A stretch of 51,123 nt of DNA from Enhygromyxa salina (GCF_002994615.1 NZ_PVNK01000179.1:1-51123), one strand, 5' to 3'; positions 39,831 through 49,051 are shown, counted from the stretch's first letter. The notes: generated by a model not told the origin, from the sequence alone. Numbers and translations: made by a program.

Positions 39831-39858
39831 GACCCCGGATATATAGTAATTCACCCGG
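39831..39858. promoter_or_regulatory. 28-bp divergent promoter of fumC and the channel gene
   Basis: The whole spacer between an ATG and a GTG start holds one AT-rich core, TATATAGTAAT (39840-39850). TATAGT (39842-39847) can serve as -10 box for the channel gene and the self-complementary TATATA (39840-39845) for fumC. Leaders would be about 3-5 bases, so both mRNAs should be leaderless or nearly so, with -35 regions inside the opposite gene. Confidence 0.45.
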
Positions 39859-42732
39859 GTGATCGACTCGTCGCCGCGCACGGGATCGCAGGTGTTCGCC
39901 TGGGTCGCGCGCTTCTTGGGTCGGGTCGAGAGCCGCCTGGTCTTGTCGGCCGCGATCATCGTGAGCTTGCTGCCCTTCGAGTGGGTTCCGCGGTTCGACG
40001 CCTTGTTCCTGGCTCTGTTCTCGATCGAGTTCGGGCTCCGGGTCCTGCTGGTTTTTCGCGGTGAGGCGCTCCACGCTCACGGCAGCGCGCGGGGCGTGAC
40101 GCCGACCGAGGCCGAGCTCGAGGAGAACCGCGGCTGGCAGTGGCCGTCGACCGGGACCTTGGTCCTGATGCTCTTCGATCTCCTCGCGCTGCTCTCGTTT
40201 GTGCCCTCGCTCGTCGGGCTCGACGACGGCGACGCGCAGACTCGCTGGCTGCGGCTGTTTCGTCTGACCCGGATGATGCTGCTGCTGAGCTACTGGGCGC
40301 CGCTGGTCCGCGACGTCTGGTCGGTGGTCCTGCGTCACGAGCGGGCCAAGCAGGTCACGCTCATGGGCCTGGTCGTGCTCTCGCTGTCGTTCGCGGGCGC
40401 GGTCGTGATCGACCAGCTGCGCGTCGACGACGAGGAGCTGATCGACTTCGACGGCGACGGCGAGTTCGGCCTCGACGAGCACGGCCAGGCCGTCGATCCC
40501 GACGACGAGCGCTTCGTCGTCCACCTGTGGTGGGCGTTTCGCCAGATCCAGGACCCCGGCAACATGATGAGCTCGCCGGAGCAGATCGCCGCGGTCGTCG
40601 TCAGCGTCGCGCTGACGGTCTTCGGTCTGTTCTTGGTCTCGTTCCTGATCGGTCTGGGCACCGACGTGGTCCGCGAGCTGATGGAGCTGTCGCGGCTCAG
40701 ACCGCCGGGCCTTCACGGCCACACGATCATCGTCAACATCGATCCCTCGACGCAGCGGCTGCTCCACGAGCTGCTCCGCTACTCGCGCAAGCTCCTGCCC
40801 GAGGGCGCGCTCTCGCGGGCCTGGCTGGCGGAGCTGATCCGCAACACCAAGCGCGGGATCAAGGGCGCGCGCTACCTCGTCGTCGGCCGCAGCCACGACC
40901 CGCCCGACTTCCTGCGCCAGCCCGAGCTCGCGCGGATCATCTACCGCGAGGTCCACGTCGAGGATCAGACCTTCCTGGTCCGGACCGACGTCGCCGAGGC
41001 CCAGCGCGTGGTCTTGCTCGCCGACCTCGCGGCCGAAGATCCAGACGCGGCGACGATCCAGTCGCTGCTGACGATCACCGAGAGCCTCCGCGAGGCCGAC
41101 GAGGAGGCCCGACGTCGGGACTCGCTGTGGGGGCTGCCGAGCCGGAGCAGGCGCGCACGAATGCTGATCGCCGAGGTCCTCGACGAGAGCAACGTGCCGG
41201 CCGCCCGGGCGGCGATCGCCGGTGACGGAAGCGGCCGCGACAGCGCGCGGACCCGGGCCTTCGTGGTCCCGAGCGAGCGGCTGATCGCGCTGTTCGTGGC
41301 CTGCATCACCCGGCGGCCTGGGGTCGGGCGGCTGCTCGAGGAGCTGCTGACCAGCCACGGTCACGAGCTCTACACGATGTTCTTCGACCTCCCGGGCCTC
41401 GCCTATCGGCGCCCCCTCGAGCGCGGGCTCGGCGACGACGCAGGCGAGGTCATGGGCGAGCTGATCCGGCGAGCCCGCTCGCTGGCCTCGACCGAGCGCG
41501 TGGTCCCGGTCGGCGTGCTGATGGCCGGGGAGGGCGGCGCCGACGACATCGTCGTCCACATCAACCCCGAGCCCGACTTCTCGAGCGTGAGCCTCGCCCG
41601 CGGCCTGGTCGCGGATGTCGCGGATCTCGAAGACCTCGAGGATGTCGAGGATGTCGAGGATGTCGAGGGCGCGGCCAAGCTGCGCCGGGCTGCGGGCTCG
41701 GGCCAGTGCCTGGGCTTCGTCGCGATCGCCGACAATTTCGCGCGCGTGCGCGAGCTCGCCGACGACCTCCACGATCGCGCGCGCGCGCAGGTCCCCGCCG
41801 ACCTCACGGGCTCGCCCAAGCTCGGGCCCTTCGTGTGCGCCGACACGACCAAGCTTCACCGGGTCCTGGTCTGTGGGTTTCGCAGCGGGACCGTGAGCAT
41901 GGTCGAGTCGCTGATCCAGTCCGAGCCCCAGACGCAGATCTTGATCATGCTGCGCGATCAGGCGGCCGTCGACGCGGCCTGGGACAACTTCGACGCCCAC
42001 ACCAAGCTGATCGAGCGCGGCCTCCTGCGCGGCCACCACGGCCGCTTTCGCGTCGACGAGAACCAGCGGGCGCTGACCTGGCTCAACCCCGACGATCCCT
42101 CGGCCCCCAGCGACCGCCCGCACGTGCACCTGGTCATCGGCGACTGGAGCTCGTCGCGGCAGCTGACCGCGCTGCCCCTGGGCTTTGGTCACGTCGGGAC
42201 CATGGACGCGGTCTTGCTGATCTCGAGCGAGCACGTCGGCTCTGACGCGCGCACGTCCAAGACCTTGATGAAGCTCGAGACCCTGACCCAAGCGCCGCGG
42301 ATCGTCGCCGAGGTCCTCGACGTCGAGCTCGCGCGGCGGCTGCGAAAGCGTGGGGTCGAGCAGGGCTCCGATCGCGTCCACGTCTACTCGATCCAGGAGC
42401 TGCGCGCCTTCTTCATGTTCCAGTCCGTGGTCGTGCCCGCGTTCGACCTGGTCTACACCGAGCTCATGGGCCCGTGGGGGCAGAGCTTCGTCCAGCTCGA
42501 GCCCGACCCGAGCGCCGCTCGGCTCACGGGCACCTGCACCTTCGAGGAGCTCGCCAACCACCTCTCGCTCGACGATCGCGTGCTGTGTGGCGTCGAGCTG
42601 TGCCACGACTCCAGCCCCCACCAACACAGCTCGCGCTGCCGGACCAGCCTCCACGTCGCCGACGCGGGCTCGGGCTCGGACTCCATCGACCTCGAGCAGC
42701 TCGTCGACGTCTGGGTCATCTCGAGCGACTAG
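39859..42732 (+). CDS. CASTOR/POLLUX-like ion channel with an EF-hand loop
   Basis: 957 residues from the GTG at 39859. N-terminal membrane helices (LVLMLFDLLALLSFVPSLVG, VTLMGLVVLSLSFAGAVVI), a pore region HLWWAFRQIQDPGNMM and an inner helix VALTVFGLFLVSFLIGLGTDVV. The DPGN filter resembles CASTOR/POLLUX channels, not the TVGYG of potassium channels. Between the last outer helix and the pore is a canonical EF-hand loop, DFDGDGEFGLDE (196-207). The large cytoplasmic part contains RCK-like Rossmann segments (HTIIVNIDPSTQRLL, HRVLVCGFRSGTVSMVESLI). A short tandem GAGGATGTC run encodes EDVEDVEDVE. Its TAG stop lies in a CTAG of the repeat family. Ion specificity and Ca2+ binding are inferred. 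Confidence 0.82.
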   Translation: MIDSSPRTGSQVFAWVARFLGRVESRLVLSAAIIVSLLPFEWVPRFDALFLALFSIEFGLRVLLVFRGEALHAHGSARGVTPTEAELEENRGWQWPSTGTLVLMLFDLLALLSFVPSLVGLDDGDAQTRWLRLFRLTRMMLLLSYWAPLVRDVWSVVLRHERAKQVTLMGLVVLSLSFAGAVVIDQLRVDDEELIDFDGDGEFGLDEHGQAVDPDDERFVVHLWWAFRQIQDPGNMMSSPEQIAAVVVSVALTVFGLFLVSFLIGLGTDVVRELMELSRLRPPGLHGHTIIVNIDPSTQRLLHELLRYSRKLLPEGALSRAWLAELIRNTKRGIKGARYLVVGRSHDPPDFLRQPELARIIYREVHVEDQTFLVRTDVAEAQRVVLLADLAAEDPDAATIQSLLTITESLREADEEARRRDSLWGLPSRSRRARMLIAEVLDESNVPAARAAIAGDGSGRDSARTRAFVVPSERLIALFVACITRRPGVGRLLEELLTSHGHELYTMFFDLPGLAYRRPLERGLGDDAGEVMGELIRRARSLASTERVVPVGVLMAGEGGADDIVVHINPEPDFSSVSLARGLVADVADLEDLEDVEDVEDVEGAAKLRRAAGSGQCLGFVAIADNFARVRELADDLHDRARAQVPADLTGSPKLGPFVCADTTKLHRVLVCGFRSGTVSMVESLIQSEPQTQILIMLRDQAAVDAAWDNFDAHTKLIERGLLRGHHGRFRVDENQRALTWLNPDDPSAPSDRPHVHLVIGDWSSSRQLTALPLGFGHVGTMDAVLLISSEHVGSDARTSKTLMKLETLTQAPRIVAEVLDVELARRLRKRGVEQGSDRVHVYSIQELRAFFMFQSVVVPAFDLVYTELMGPWGQSFVQLEPDPSAARLTGTCTFEELANHLSLDDRVLCGVELCHDSSPHQHSSRCRTSLHVADAGSGSDSIDLEQLVDVWVISSD

Positions 42733-43133
42733 CAGCCCGGGCTGGCGGGCAGGTGTGGCATTCTGCCTAGCGTCAAATAGGGACACTGTCCTTTGGGACT
42801 GGCCGTTGTCCTTAAGCACACCACTGAGCAACAGTCTCCACTGTGTTTATGGTCTCCAAGACTCGGGCCTGCGGCCCGACAAGCTCGCTTCGCTCGGCCC
42901 CAAGGTCCTCGGAGACTGTGTTTATGGTCTCCAAGACTCGGGCCTGCGGCCCGACAAGCTCGCTTCGCTCAGCCCCAAGGTCCTCGGAGACTGTGTGCAC
43001 CCGATGTGGTCAAACGGTCATGATCCCAATGTCAGGGGGCAATATCAGCATAGCGCTTGGTAACCCACAAAAATCACCGTGCATAAATTCCGTATGCTGG
43101 CAAATGTCATTGTCCGGGGGTAAAGTCCAAGCG
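42733..43133. other. Repeat-bearing intergenic region behind the channel gene
   Basis: 401 bp with no gene of its own. It starts with half of the CTAG-family palindrome (CAGCCCGGGCTG), followed by the 11-bp palindrome GGACACTGTCC (42781-42791), which resembles REP-type ends. The 75-bp tandem repeat lies at 42841-42990. The rest (43000-43133) is unusually AT-rich for this genome and probably contains the promoter of the next gene. Confidence 0.55.
42841..42990. repeat. 75-bp tandem repeat, two copies
   Basis: Two 75-bp units (42841 and 42916) with one mismatch, both starting CTGTGTTTATGGTCTCCAAG; CTGTGTG starts a third partial unit at 42991. Each holds CGGGCCTGCGGCCCG, able to form a small hairpin. 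As 75 is a multiple of 3, open frames run through it on both strands, but the encoded peptides are not protein-like. Confidence 0.92.
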
Positions 43134-43622
43134 ATGGCGGTTGCGGCCACCACCCGGGTACTCACCCACCTCACCCATCCGCGCTGCGAAGTCGCGCTCG
43201 AGTTGGTCGACGACCACTTTCCGCTCCTGCTGGTCCGGTGGGCCGGTCTCATTCAGCCCCAGCACGTGCTGAAGATGATCCGGTTCTTCGACGAGAACGC
43301 CCGCATCGCAGCCGCCGAGGGCACGCGCCTCGTCCACATCTGCGACGCCCGCGACGCCGCGCTGCCCTGTCCGCTGGTCCGCGACATGCTGATCGACTGG
43401 TTCAGCGACCGGCCCCGCAGCGACAGCGCGCCCGCGCTGCTGTCGTACGTGATCGCCGTCGATCCGCTGATCCGTGGCGTCATCGCGTCGCTCAAGTGGG
43501 CGACGGGTCGCGGCGATGGGATCCGCGTGGTGCCGAAGCTCGAGGAGGCCGTCGCAGGCGCGCGGCAGGGCCTCGAAGAGGCGGGGCTGGACGTGCCCGA
43601 GATCCTGAAGCTCGCGGGCTGA
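43134..43622 (+). CDS. Small protein of unknown function, STAS-like fold possible
   Basis: 162 residues from the ATG at 43134; the frame is open further upstream only through the 75-bp repeat. Alternation of strands and helices: CEVALELVDDHFPLLLVRWAG, VLKMIRFFDENARIAAAEGTRLVHICDARDA, LLSYVIAVDPLIRGVIASLKW. The pattern resembles SpoIIAA/STAS-like regulators but no signature confirms it. Probably cytoplasmic. The composition is normal for the genome, unlike the AT-rich upstream region. Confidence 0.65.
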   Translation: MAVAATTRVLTHLTHPRCEVALELVDDHFPLLLVRWAGLIQPQHVLKMIRFFDENARIAAAEGTRLVHICDARDAALPCPLVRDMLIDWFSDRPRSDSAPALLSYVIAVDPLIRGVIASLKWATGRGDGIRVVPKLEEAVAGARQGLEEAGLDVPEILKLAG

Positions 43623-43652
43623 TCTGTCGGGCTGGTCTCTCGGTCTGGGCTC

Positions 43653-44651
43653 TCAGACGGGGACCGGGGTCGCGGCCACGAGCTCGCGGACGAGCTCCTG
43701 GGCGAGGCCGGCCTGATCACCGCTGCCAGCTTGCGCGGGCACCACTCGGTGCGCGAGGGCAGGGACCGCGAGCTCCTGGAGGTCGTCGATGCTGACGTGC
43801 CCGCGCCCGCCGAGCAGCGCGCGCGCGCGGGCGGCCGCGACCCAGGCGAGGGCCCCACGGGTGCTGACGCCGAGGCGAATCTCGCCGGCCTCGCGCGTGC
43901 TTTGAACGAGGCGTTGCGCGTAGTCGGCGAGGTCGGGGTGAAGGTGTACGGCGGCGGCGGCGGCCTGCAGCACGAGCAGCGAGGTCGGCGAGGGGGACGC
44001 CGACTCGGAGCCGGAGGGGCTGGGGCTGGCGGCGCGCGAGGGCTCGACGCCGCCGCTGCACAGGAGCGCGGCTTCGACCTGAGCGTCGGCGTAGCCCATG
44101 CTCAGGCGGAGCAAGAAGCGGTCGCGCTGGGACTCGGGCAGGGGATAGGTGCCGTGGTGCTCCTCGGGGTTTTGGGTCGCGATGACGACGAAGGGCTGGG
44201 GCAGGGGATGGCTCGTGCCGTCGATCGAGACCTGGGCCTCGGCCATGGCCTCGAGCAGGGCGCTCTGGGTTCGGGGCGGGGCCCGGTTGACCTCGTCGGC
44301 GAGCACGAGGTTGGCGAACACTGGACCGGGGCGAAACTCGAATTGCTCGCTGCTGGCCCGCCACACGCGGACCCCGAGGAGGTCGGCCGGGAGCAGGTCG
44401 CTGGTGAACTGAATGCGGCTGAAGCTCCCGCCGATCGCGTCGGCCAGCGCGCGCGCGAGGGTGCTCTTGCCCACGCCCGGGATGTCCTCGATCAGGAGGT
44501 GCCCACCCGCGACCAGACAGATCAGCGCGAGCTCGATGATCTCGTCCTTGCCGTGGATCCGAGTCGCGACCGCGGCGCGGATCCGGGCGAGGGTCTGAGC
44601 GTGGTCCGCGGGCGCCGCGGTCGTGGTGGGCTTGGCGATCGCGGTGTTCAC
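43653..44651 (-). CDS. MoxR family AAA+ ATPase
   Basis: 332 residues from the GTG at 44651. Walker A EDIPGVGKSTLARALA (about residue 56), Walker B NLVLADEVNRAPPRTQSALLEAM, sensor-1 VIATQNPEEHHGTYPLPESQRDRF and the lid helices with STRGALAWVAAARARALL. Such ATPases act as chaperones that insert cofactors or activate von Willebrand factor proteins. The usual DUF58 and VWA partner genes are absent here. A Ser/Pro-rich insert (SRAASPSPSGSESASPSP) lies between the core and the lid. Confidence 0.9.
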   Translation of the reverse strand: MNTAIAKPTTTAAPADHAQTLARIRAAVATRIHGKDEIIELALICLVAGGHLLIEDIPGVGKSTLARALADAIGGSFSRIQFTSDLLPADLLGVRVWRASSEQFEFRPGPVFANLVLADEVNRAPPRTQSALLEAMAEAQVSIDGTSHPLPQPFVVIATQNPEEHHGTYPLPESQRDRFLLRLSMGYADAQVEAALLCSGGVEPSRAASPSPSGSESASPSPTSLLVLQAAAAAVHLHPDLADYAQRLVQSTREAGEIRLGVSTRGALAWVAAARARALLGGRGHVSIDDLQELAVPALAHRVVPAQAGSGDQAGLAQELVRELVAATPVPV

Positions 44652-44668
44652 AGGCTCCCGAGCACAGT

Positions 44669-44763
44669 CTAGCCCTAAATCAAGCGCTGAATTCAACAAG
44701 CTGAACGATTTAGGGCTAGGAGCCCGGGGTGCTAGCACGAGCCGAAAGGCGAGCGTTTGGGGG
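44669..44763 (+). repeat. 51-bp element plus truncated long module
   Basis: The 51-bp MITE-like element (44669-44719), then GAGCCCGGGGTG flanked by CTAG on both sides (44716-44719 and 44732-44735), then the first ~30 bp of the long module (CACGAGCCGAAAGGCGAGCG). The last part ends exactly at the TGA stop of the O-methyltransferase gene (44764-44766). Confidence 0.85.
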
Positions 44764-45417
44764 TCACGACAATTTTCGACAGAACATGATGCCGTCGCGG
44801 ACCGAGAGCAGGACCTGCTCGACGCGGGGCTCATTCTTGACGTGGTCGTTGAAGCGCACGATCGCGCGATCGCTGTCGGACTTGGGATCGAGCACCCTCC
44901 CGCTCCACAGCGTGTTGTCGGCCAAGATCACCCCGCCGACCGGCAACATCTCGAGCGCGAGCTCGAAGTAGCCCACGTAGCCGCCCTTGTCGGCGTCGAG
45001 GAACACGAGGTCAAAGCGCTCGCCCGCGCCGTTGAGCGCGCGCAGGGTGTCCTCGGCCTGGCCGAGGCGCAGCTCGATCTTGTGGCCCCACGGGCTGCGG
45101 TCCCAGTAGCGTTGCGCGATTTCGGTCGCGACCGGATCGATGTCGCAGGTGATCAGCTTGCCGTCCTCGGGCAGGCCGGCGGCCATCGCCAGCGACGAGT
45201 AGCCGCTGAAGGTCCCGACCTCGAGCACGCGCCTGGCCCCGGTGACCTTGACCATGAGCTCGAGGAAGCGGCCCTCGACCCGGCCGACCTGCATCTGCGG
45301 ATTCTCGAGCTTGGCGTGGGTCTCGACCCGGAGCTGCTCGAAGAGATCTGGTTCGGGCGTGGTGTGGTCGTGGATGTAGGTGGTCAGCGCGTCGCTGAGC
45401 ATGGTCATGTCGGCCAT
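44764..45417 (-). CDS. SAM-dependent O-methyltransferase, CCoAOMT type
   Basis: 217 residues. The fold of caffeoyl-CoA/catechol O-methyltransferases: RFLELMVKVTGARRVLEVGTF with SGYSSLAMA (SAM motif I), LITCDIDPVATEIAQRYW, FDLVFLDADKGGYVGYFELA and GGVILADNTLWSGRV (metal and SAM site). Divalent-metal-dependent methylation of a hydroxylated aromatic is expected. It lies 33 bp downstream of an aminotransferase gene on the same strand, so the two may be one operon, perhaps modifying a small metabolite. Confidence 0.9.
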   Translation of the reverse strand: MADMTMLSDALTTYIHDHTTPEPDLFEQLRVETHAKLENPQMQVGRVEGRFLELMVKVTGARRVLEVGTFSGYSSLAMAAGLPEDGKLITCDIDPVATEIAQRYWDRSPWGHKIELRLGQAEDTLRALNGAGERFDLVFLDADKGGYVGYFELALEMLPVGGVILADNTLWSGRVLDPKSDSDRAIVRFNDHVKNEPRVEQVLLSVRDGIMFCRKLS

Positions 45418-45450
45418 GCGCGCGATGCTACTCGATCTCGCGCGGCGCGC

Positions 45451-46641
45451 TCAGCAGCGGCAGACTTGCTCGACGCAGGCGACCGCGCGCGTGAGGCCCT
45501 CGGCGAACTCCTGCGGCTGGGTCAGGAGCGAGATCACGAGGTGGCAGCCCGGGATGTCGTAGAGCGAGCCGGGCTGGGCCCACAGATCGATGCGCTCGAG
45601 CATGCGCAGGACCCAGCCTTCGTCGTCGAGCTCGCCGAGGCGCGGGAGCCGGAGGATCGTCGACCACCCAGCCTCGACCGACAGGCGCGAGATCGGGCTG
45701 TCGGTGATCGCGGCGTCGAGGGTCTGGAGGTTGGTCAGCGCGCGGGCGCGGATCTGGCCTTGCATGCTCTCGCTGGCCGCGAAGATCTTGGGCAGCGCGA
45801 GCTGGACCGGCGTCGCGAGGTTCAAGTAGGTGTCGGCGATGACCGACAGGCGGGCGAGGGCCGGGCGGACCAGCTCTTCGGGCCCGCAGGCGACGGTCCA
45901 CGCGAGCTTGAACTGAGGCAGCGCGGCGACCTTCGACAGGCCCGAGAGCACGAAGGTCAGGCACTCGCGCTCACCGACGACCGAGCCGACGCGACGGGGG
46001 CCGGGGTAGAGCGGGTAGTCGGAGAACACCTCGTCGACGATCAGCGCGAGCTCGGCGTTGGTGCACAGCGACTCGATCGCGCCGAGCTCTTCGTGGGTCA
46101 GGTACGAGCCCGTGGGGTTGTTGGGCGCGACGCAGATCACCGCCTTGACGCGGGGGCCGTGCTCGCGGGCGAGCTTGGCGAGGCTGTCGGTGTCGACCCA
46201 CCAGTGGCCGTCGTAGTTGACCGGGTAGGTGACCAGCTCGATGCGCGCGAGCTCGGCGAGGTAGTCGAGCAGCGGGTAGCTCGGGCTCGGGACCAGGACG
46301 ATGTCGCCGGGATCGCACAGCAGCGACAGGAGGTGGGCGTAGGCCTCGCTGGTGCTCGCCGTCAGGCAGACCCGCTCGCCGCTGACGCGGTGGCCCCGGC
46401 GGCGGTAGTAGTGCTCGGCGACCGCGTCTCGACCCGCGCGCAGACCGAAGGGCTCGGGCTCGTAGGCCATCGCGCGCGCGTCGAACAGCTCGGCGTAGAA
46501 CTCCTCGGGGTACGCGAGCTCGACCGCCGTCGGGTTGCTGCATGACAGGTCGAGCGCCGTGCGTCCGCACCGTTGGTGGTGCATGCGCGCGTGCGCGAGT
46601 CGGTTGGGTGAGACATCCCAGGCCGTCCTACGCGAGAACAT
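45451..46641 (-). CDS. Class I/II PLP-dependent aminotransferase
   Basis: 396 residues from the ATG at 46641. Fold-type I features: LDLSCSNPTAVELAYP, LTASTSEAYAHLLSLLCDPGD (PLP phosphate site), VICVAPNNPTGSYL, LIVDEVFSDYPLYP and the Schiff-base Lys in LSGLSKVAALPQFKLAW. Probably an aspartate or alanine/aromatic aminotransferase; specificity cannot be told. First gene of the pair with the O-methyltransferase. Confidence 0.88.
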   Translation of the reverse strand: MFSRRTAWDVSPNRLAHARMHHQRCGRTALDLSCSNPTAVELAYPEEFYAELFDARAMAYEPEPFGLRAGRDAVAEHYYRRRGHRVSGERVCLTASTSEAYAHLLSLLCDPGDIVLVPSPSYPLLDYLAELARIELVTYPVNYDGHWWVDTDSLAKLAREHGPRVKAVICVAPNNPTGSYLTHEELGAIESLCTNAELALIVDEVFSDYPLYPGPRRVGSVVGERECLTFVLSGLSKVAALPQFKLAWTVACGPEELVRPALARLSVIADTYLNLATPVQLALPKIFAASESMQGQIRARALTNLQTLDAAITDSPISRLSVEAGWSTILRLPRLGELDDEGWVLRMLERIDLWAQPGSLYDIPGCHLVISLLTQPQEFAEGLTRAVACVEQVCRC

Positions 46642-46960
46642 GACGACCGAACTATTGCATGCAAACGCCTGCGCTGTCGTAGCAAAATTGCTTCGATATC
46701 AATCTGTACCTTTTTGTCCCAATTGCCGCGCTCGCGGACGGCGCTTGCGCAATTGGCGAAATTGCGCGGCGGGTTTGATCCAACGGCCGAATCGCTTCTA
46801 AGTAGCCGAATCCGGCCCTTCGGCCACCTGTTGAAATCATCAGCGCAGGGCTTCGCTGGCCGGGAGATCAATCGACGAGGGGTGGGCGCTCAATCCGCAT
46901 TGATTGGATCGGCGAACGGCGCAAATCGTTCGCAATCATCGCATCCCCCAAAAGCTCAGC
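46642..46960. other. AT-richer intergenic region with inverted repeat
   Basis: 319 bp between two minus-strand genes, less GC-rich than its surroundings. A perfect 8-bp inverted repeat GCGCAATT/AATTGCGC (46747-46754 and 46760-46767) with a 5-bp centre suits an operator for the aminotransferase gene, about 110 bp upstream of its start, or a terminator of the kinase operon. No gene was found. Confidence 0.5.
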
Positions 46961-49051
46961 TCAGCCGAGGCGAACGCGCGCGCGCCTGCGGGCGGTCAGC
47001 GCCGGCAGCCTCAGCTCGAAGCCCATCGCCGCCCGTGCTCCGAGGCTGTTGCTCGATCCATCTTCGATCAGCAGCTCCCCGCCTTGCAGCTCCAAGATGC
47101 TGGTTGCGATCGGCAGCCCCAGCCCGAGCCCCGTGTGGCCCGGGAGCCGGAAGAAGCCGCGCCGGGCCTGCTCGAGCTCGGCGAGGGGCACGAGGGCCCG
47201 GGGACTGACGATGCGCAAGATGATCTCCCGACCCCCGTTTTGTCCGCGCTCGGACACACACGAGATTTCGATGGTACCCGTCTGGAGGCCCTCAGCGGCG
47301 AACATGAGCACGTTCTCGAGGGCCTGGGTGGTCCGGTAGGGGTCGACGAAGGCCGGCGGCAGGCCCGGCGCGAAGGTGGTGTCGAAATCAATAGGGTGTC
47401 CGACTCGAACGCGCGCGTGCTGGATCGCCCGCGAGATCAGCGTCGCGGGTGGGGTTGGCTCGCGGTGCAACTCCATCCGCCCCGCTTCGATCTTCGCGGT
47501 GTCGAGGATGTCGTCGATCTGCTGGAGGAGGTCCTTGCCGGTCCGGTGGATGGTCCCGATCATCTCGAGCTGGGCAGGCGCGAGTTCGCCCTCAATGCCG
47601 GTCGTCAGCAGCTCGCTGAAGCCGAGCACCGAGTTGAGCGGTGAGCGCAGGTCGTGGCTCATGTTGGCCAAGAACTGGCTCTTGAGCCGGTCGGCCTCGT
47701 GGCCCTTCTCGATCAGGACGTACTTGTGGACGTTGGCGTCGGTGATGCGCCCGACGAGACGGTCGACGCCCGCGACGAGCCCGCGCAGCTCCGCGGTCGC
47801 GAAGGTCTCGACGGCCATCGGCTCGGGGATCTCGCCGTCGGCCACGGCCGCGACCTGGCGGCTCGCGCGGCCGAGGTCGCGCTCGACGTCACGCAACAAC
47901 AGCACGAGCGACGCCAGCCCCGCGACCAGGCCCAGGCCGATCATCGCGAGCCAGGTCGGGGTCGAGGTCGAGGGCGTGGGCGGAAGGGGTACGCAGGCCC
48001 GGGTGACGCCGTGGGCCCCGGTCGTGACCACGTGATCGACGCCGCCATCTTGGTCGAGATCGACGAAGCCCTCGGCCGAGTCGAGGCCGGCGGGGACCGT
48101 GCCCAGCCGCTCGTTCGCGGTCACGAGCCCGCGCTCCGGGTGTTGGGCCAGCATCGCGTCGAGGGCCCCGCGATCGCCGGACTCGGCGACCGCCAACAAC
48201 GAGAGCGCGTCGCGCATCGCGGCATCGCGTGCCTCGATCTCGAGCAGGCGCTCGGTCCACAGCGCGCCGACGAGCACGGGCACGATCACAGCTCCGAGCA
48301 GCGCCAAGCTGGCGGGCCCGCCCAGGCGCAGGGTCAAGCTGCGCTCGACCGGAAGCGCGAGAGGATCGGGCCGCGGGGCCGTGAGGTACTCGGGCACCAG
48401 CATCGCGCGAATGCGGCTGCTCGCCACGCTGATCAGCGGCAGGAGCGAGGCCAGCGAGAGCGTGAGGAGGATCGTCAGCGCGCTCGCGGGGACATCGGTC
48501 CTGCGCGAGACGACGACGACGGTGACGACCGTCGCGAGGGTGAGCCAGGCCCCGAGGGTCGTCGCGGCGACCCGCGGGACCGCGAGCAGCTCGCGAAAGG
48601 CCAGCTCGACCTCCTGGTCGGGGACCTTTCGGGTCGCGCGGGCCTCGAGCGCTTCGATCCGGGCGCGGCGATCTCGGAGGATGAGCAGGGGCCAGACCAG
48701 CAGCGAGGGCGCCCCCGCGAGGGCGGCCGCGAGCGGGCTCGGTCCAGTCGCGCGATCGAGGCGCGGCCAGCGAAGGAGGGGCAGGCGCAGCGAGACGTGG
48801 ACGACGGCGCCGAGCAGGATCACGAGCGCACCCGGGATCAGGAGCTCGAGCGTCGGTCGCGACGCGAGGGTGGTCAGCGCGGCGGCGTCGAGGGTCAGCG
48901 CGGCCCAGGTCACGAGCCAGGCGAAGTGGACCAGGCCGAGGAACGCGAGCAAGCCGACGATGCGCTGCTCGACCGCGAGCCGTCCGAACACGGGCGGACC
49001 GGCGTGGGCCCGGACCGAGTCCGAGGCCGATGAGCGCGAGGTCTCGCTCAT
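46961..49051 (-). CDS. Membrane histidine kinase with degenerate ATP-binding domain
   Basis: 696 residues. Several N-terminal membrane helices, an extracytoplasmic segment (about 285-375) with VDLDQDGGVDHV, another helix (TWLAMIGLGLVAGLASLVLLL) and a HAMP-like region. The H box is intact: FLANMSHDLRSPLNSVLGFSE. The catalytic domain is atypical: the N box is ENVLMFAAEG where NLLxNAxKF is expected, and no DxGxG box is seen, though TGLGLGLPIATSILEL remains. Start overlaps the upstream kinase stop by 4 bp. Phosphorylation by the partner kinase is an inference. Confidence 0.85.
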   Translation of the reverse strand: MSETSRSSASDSVRAHAGPPVFGRLAVEQRIVGLLAFLGLVHFAWLVTWAALTLDAAALTTLASRPTLELLIPGALVILLGAVVHVSLRLPLLRWPRLDRATGPSPLAAALAGAPSLLVWPLLILRDRRARIEALEARATRKVPDQEVELAFRELLAVPRVAATTLGAWLTLATVVTVVVVSRRTDVPASALTILLTLSLASLLPLISVASSRIRAMLVPEYLTAPRPDPLALPVERSLTLRLGGPASLALLGAVIVPVLVGALWTERLLEIEARDAAMRDALSLLAVAESGDRGALDAMLAQHPERGLVTANERLGTVPAGLDSAEGFVDLDQDGGVDHVVTTGAHGVTRACVPLPPTPSTSTPTWLAMIGLGLVAGLASLVLLLRDVERDLGRASRQVAAVADGEIPEPMAVETFATAELRGLVAGVDRLVGRITDANVHKYVLIEKGHEADRLKSQFLANMSHDLRSPLNSVLGFSELLTTGIEGELAPAQLEMIGTIHRTGKDLLQQIDDILDTAKIEAGRMELHREPTPPATLISRAIQHARVRVGHPIDFDTTFAPGLPPAFVDPYRTTQALENVLMFAAEGLQTGTIEISCVSERGQNGGREIILRIVSPRALVPLAELEQARRGFFRLPGHTGLGLGLPIATSILELQGGELLIEDGSSNSLGARAAMGFELRLPALTARRRARVRLG

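Noticed and set aside
42843..43133. Extended N-terminus of the small protein at 43134
   Set aside because: The frame is open only because the 75-bp repeat has no stop; the repeated peptide is not protein-like and composition changes at 43134.
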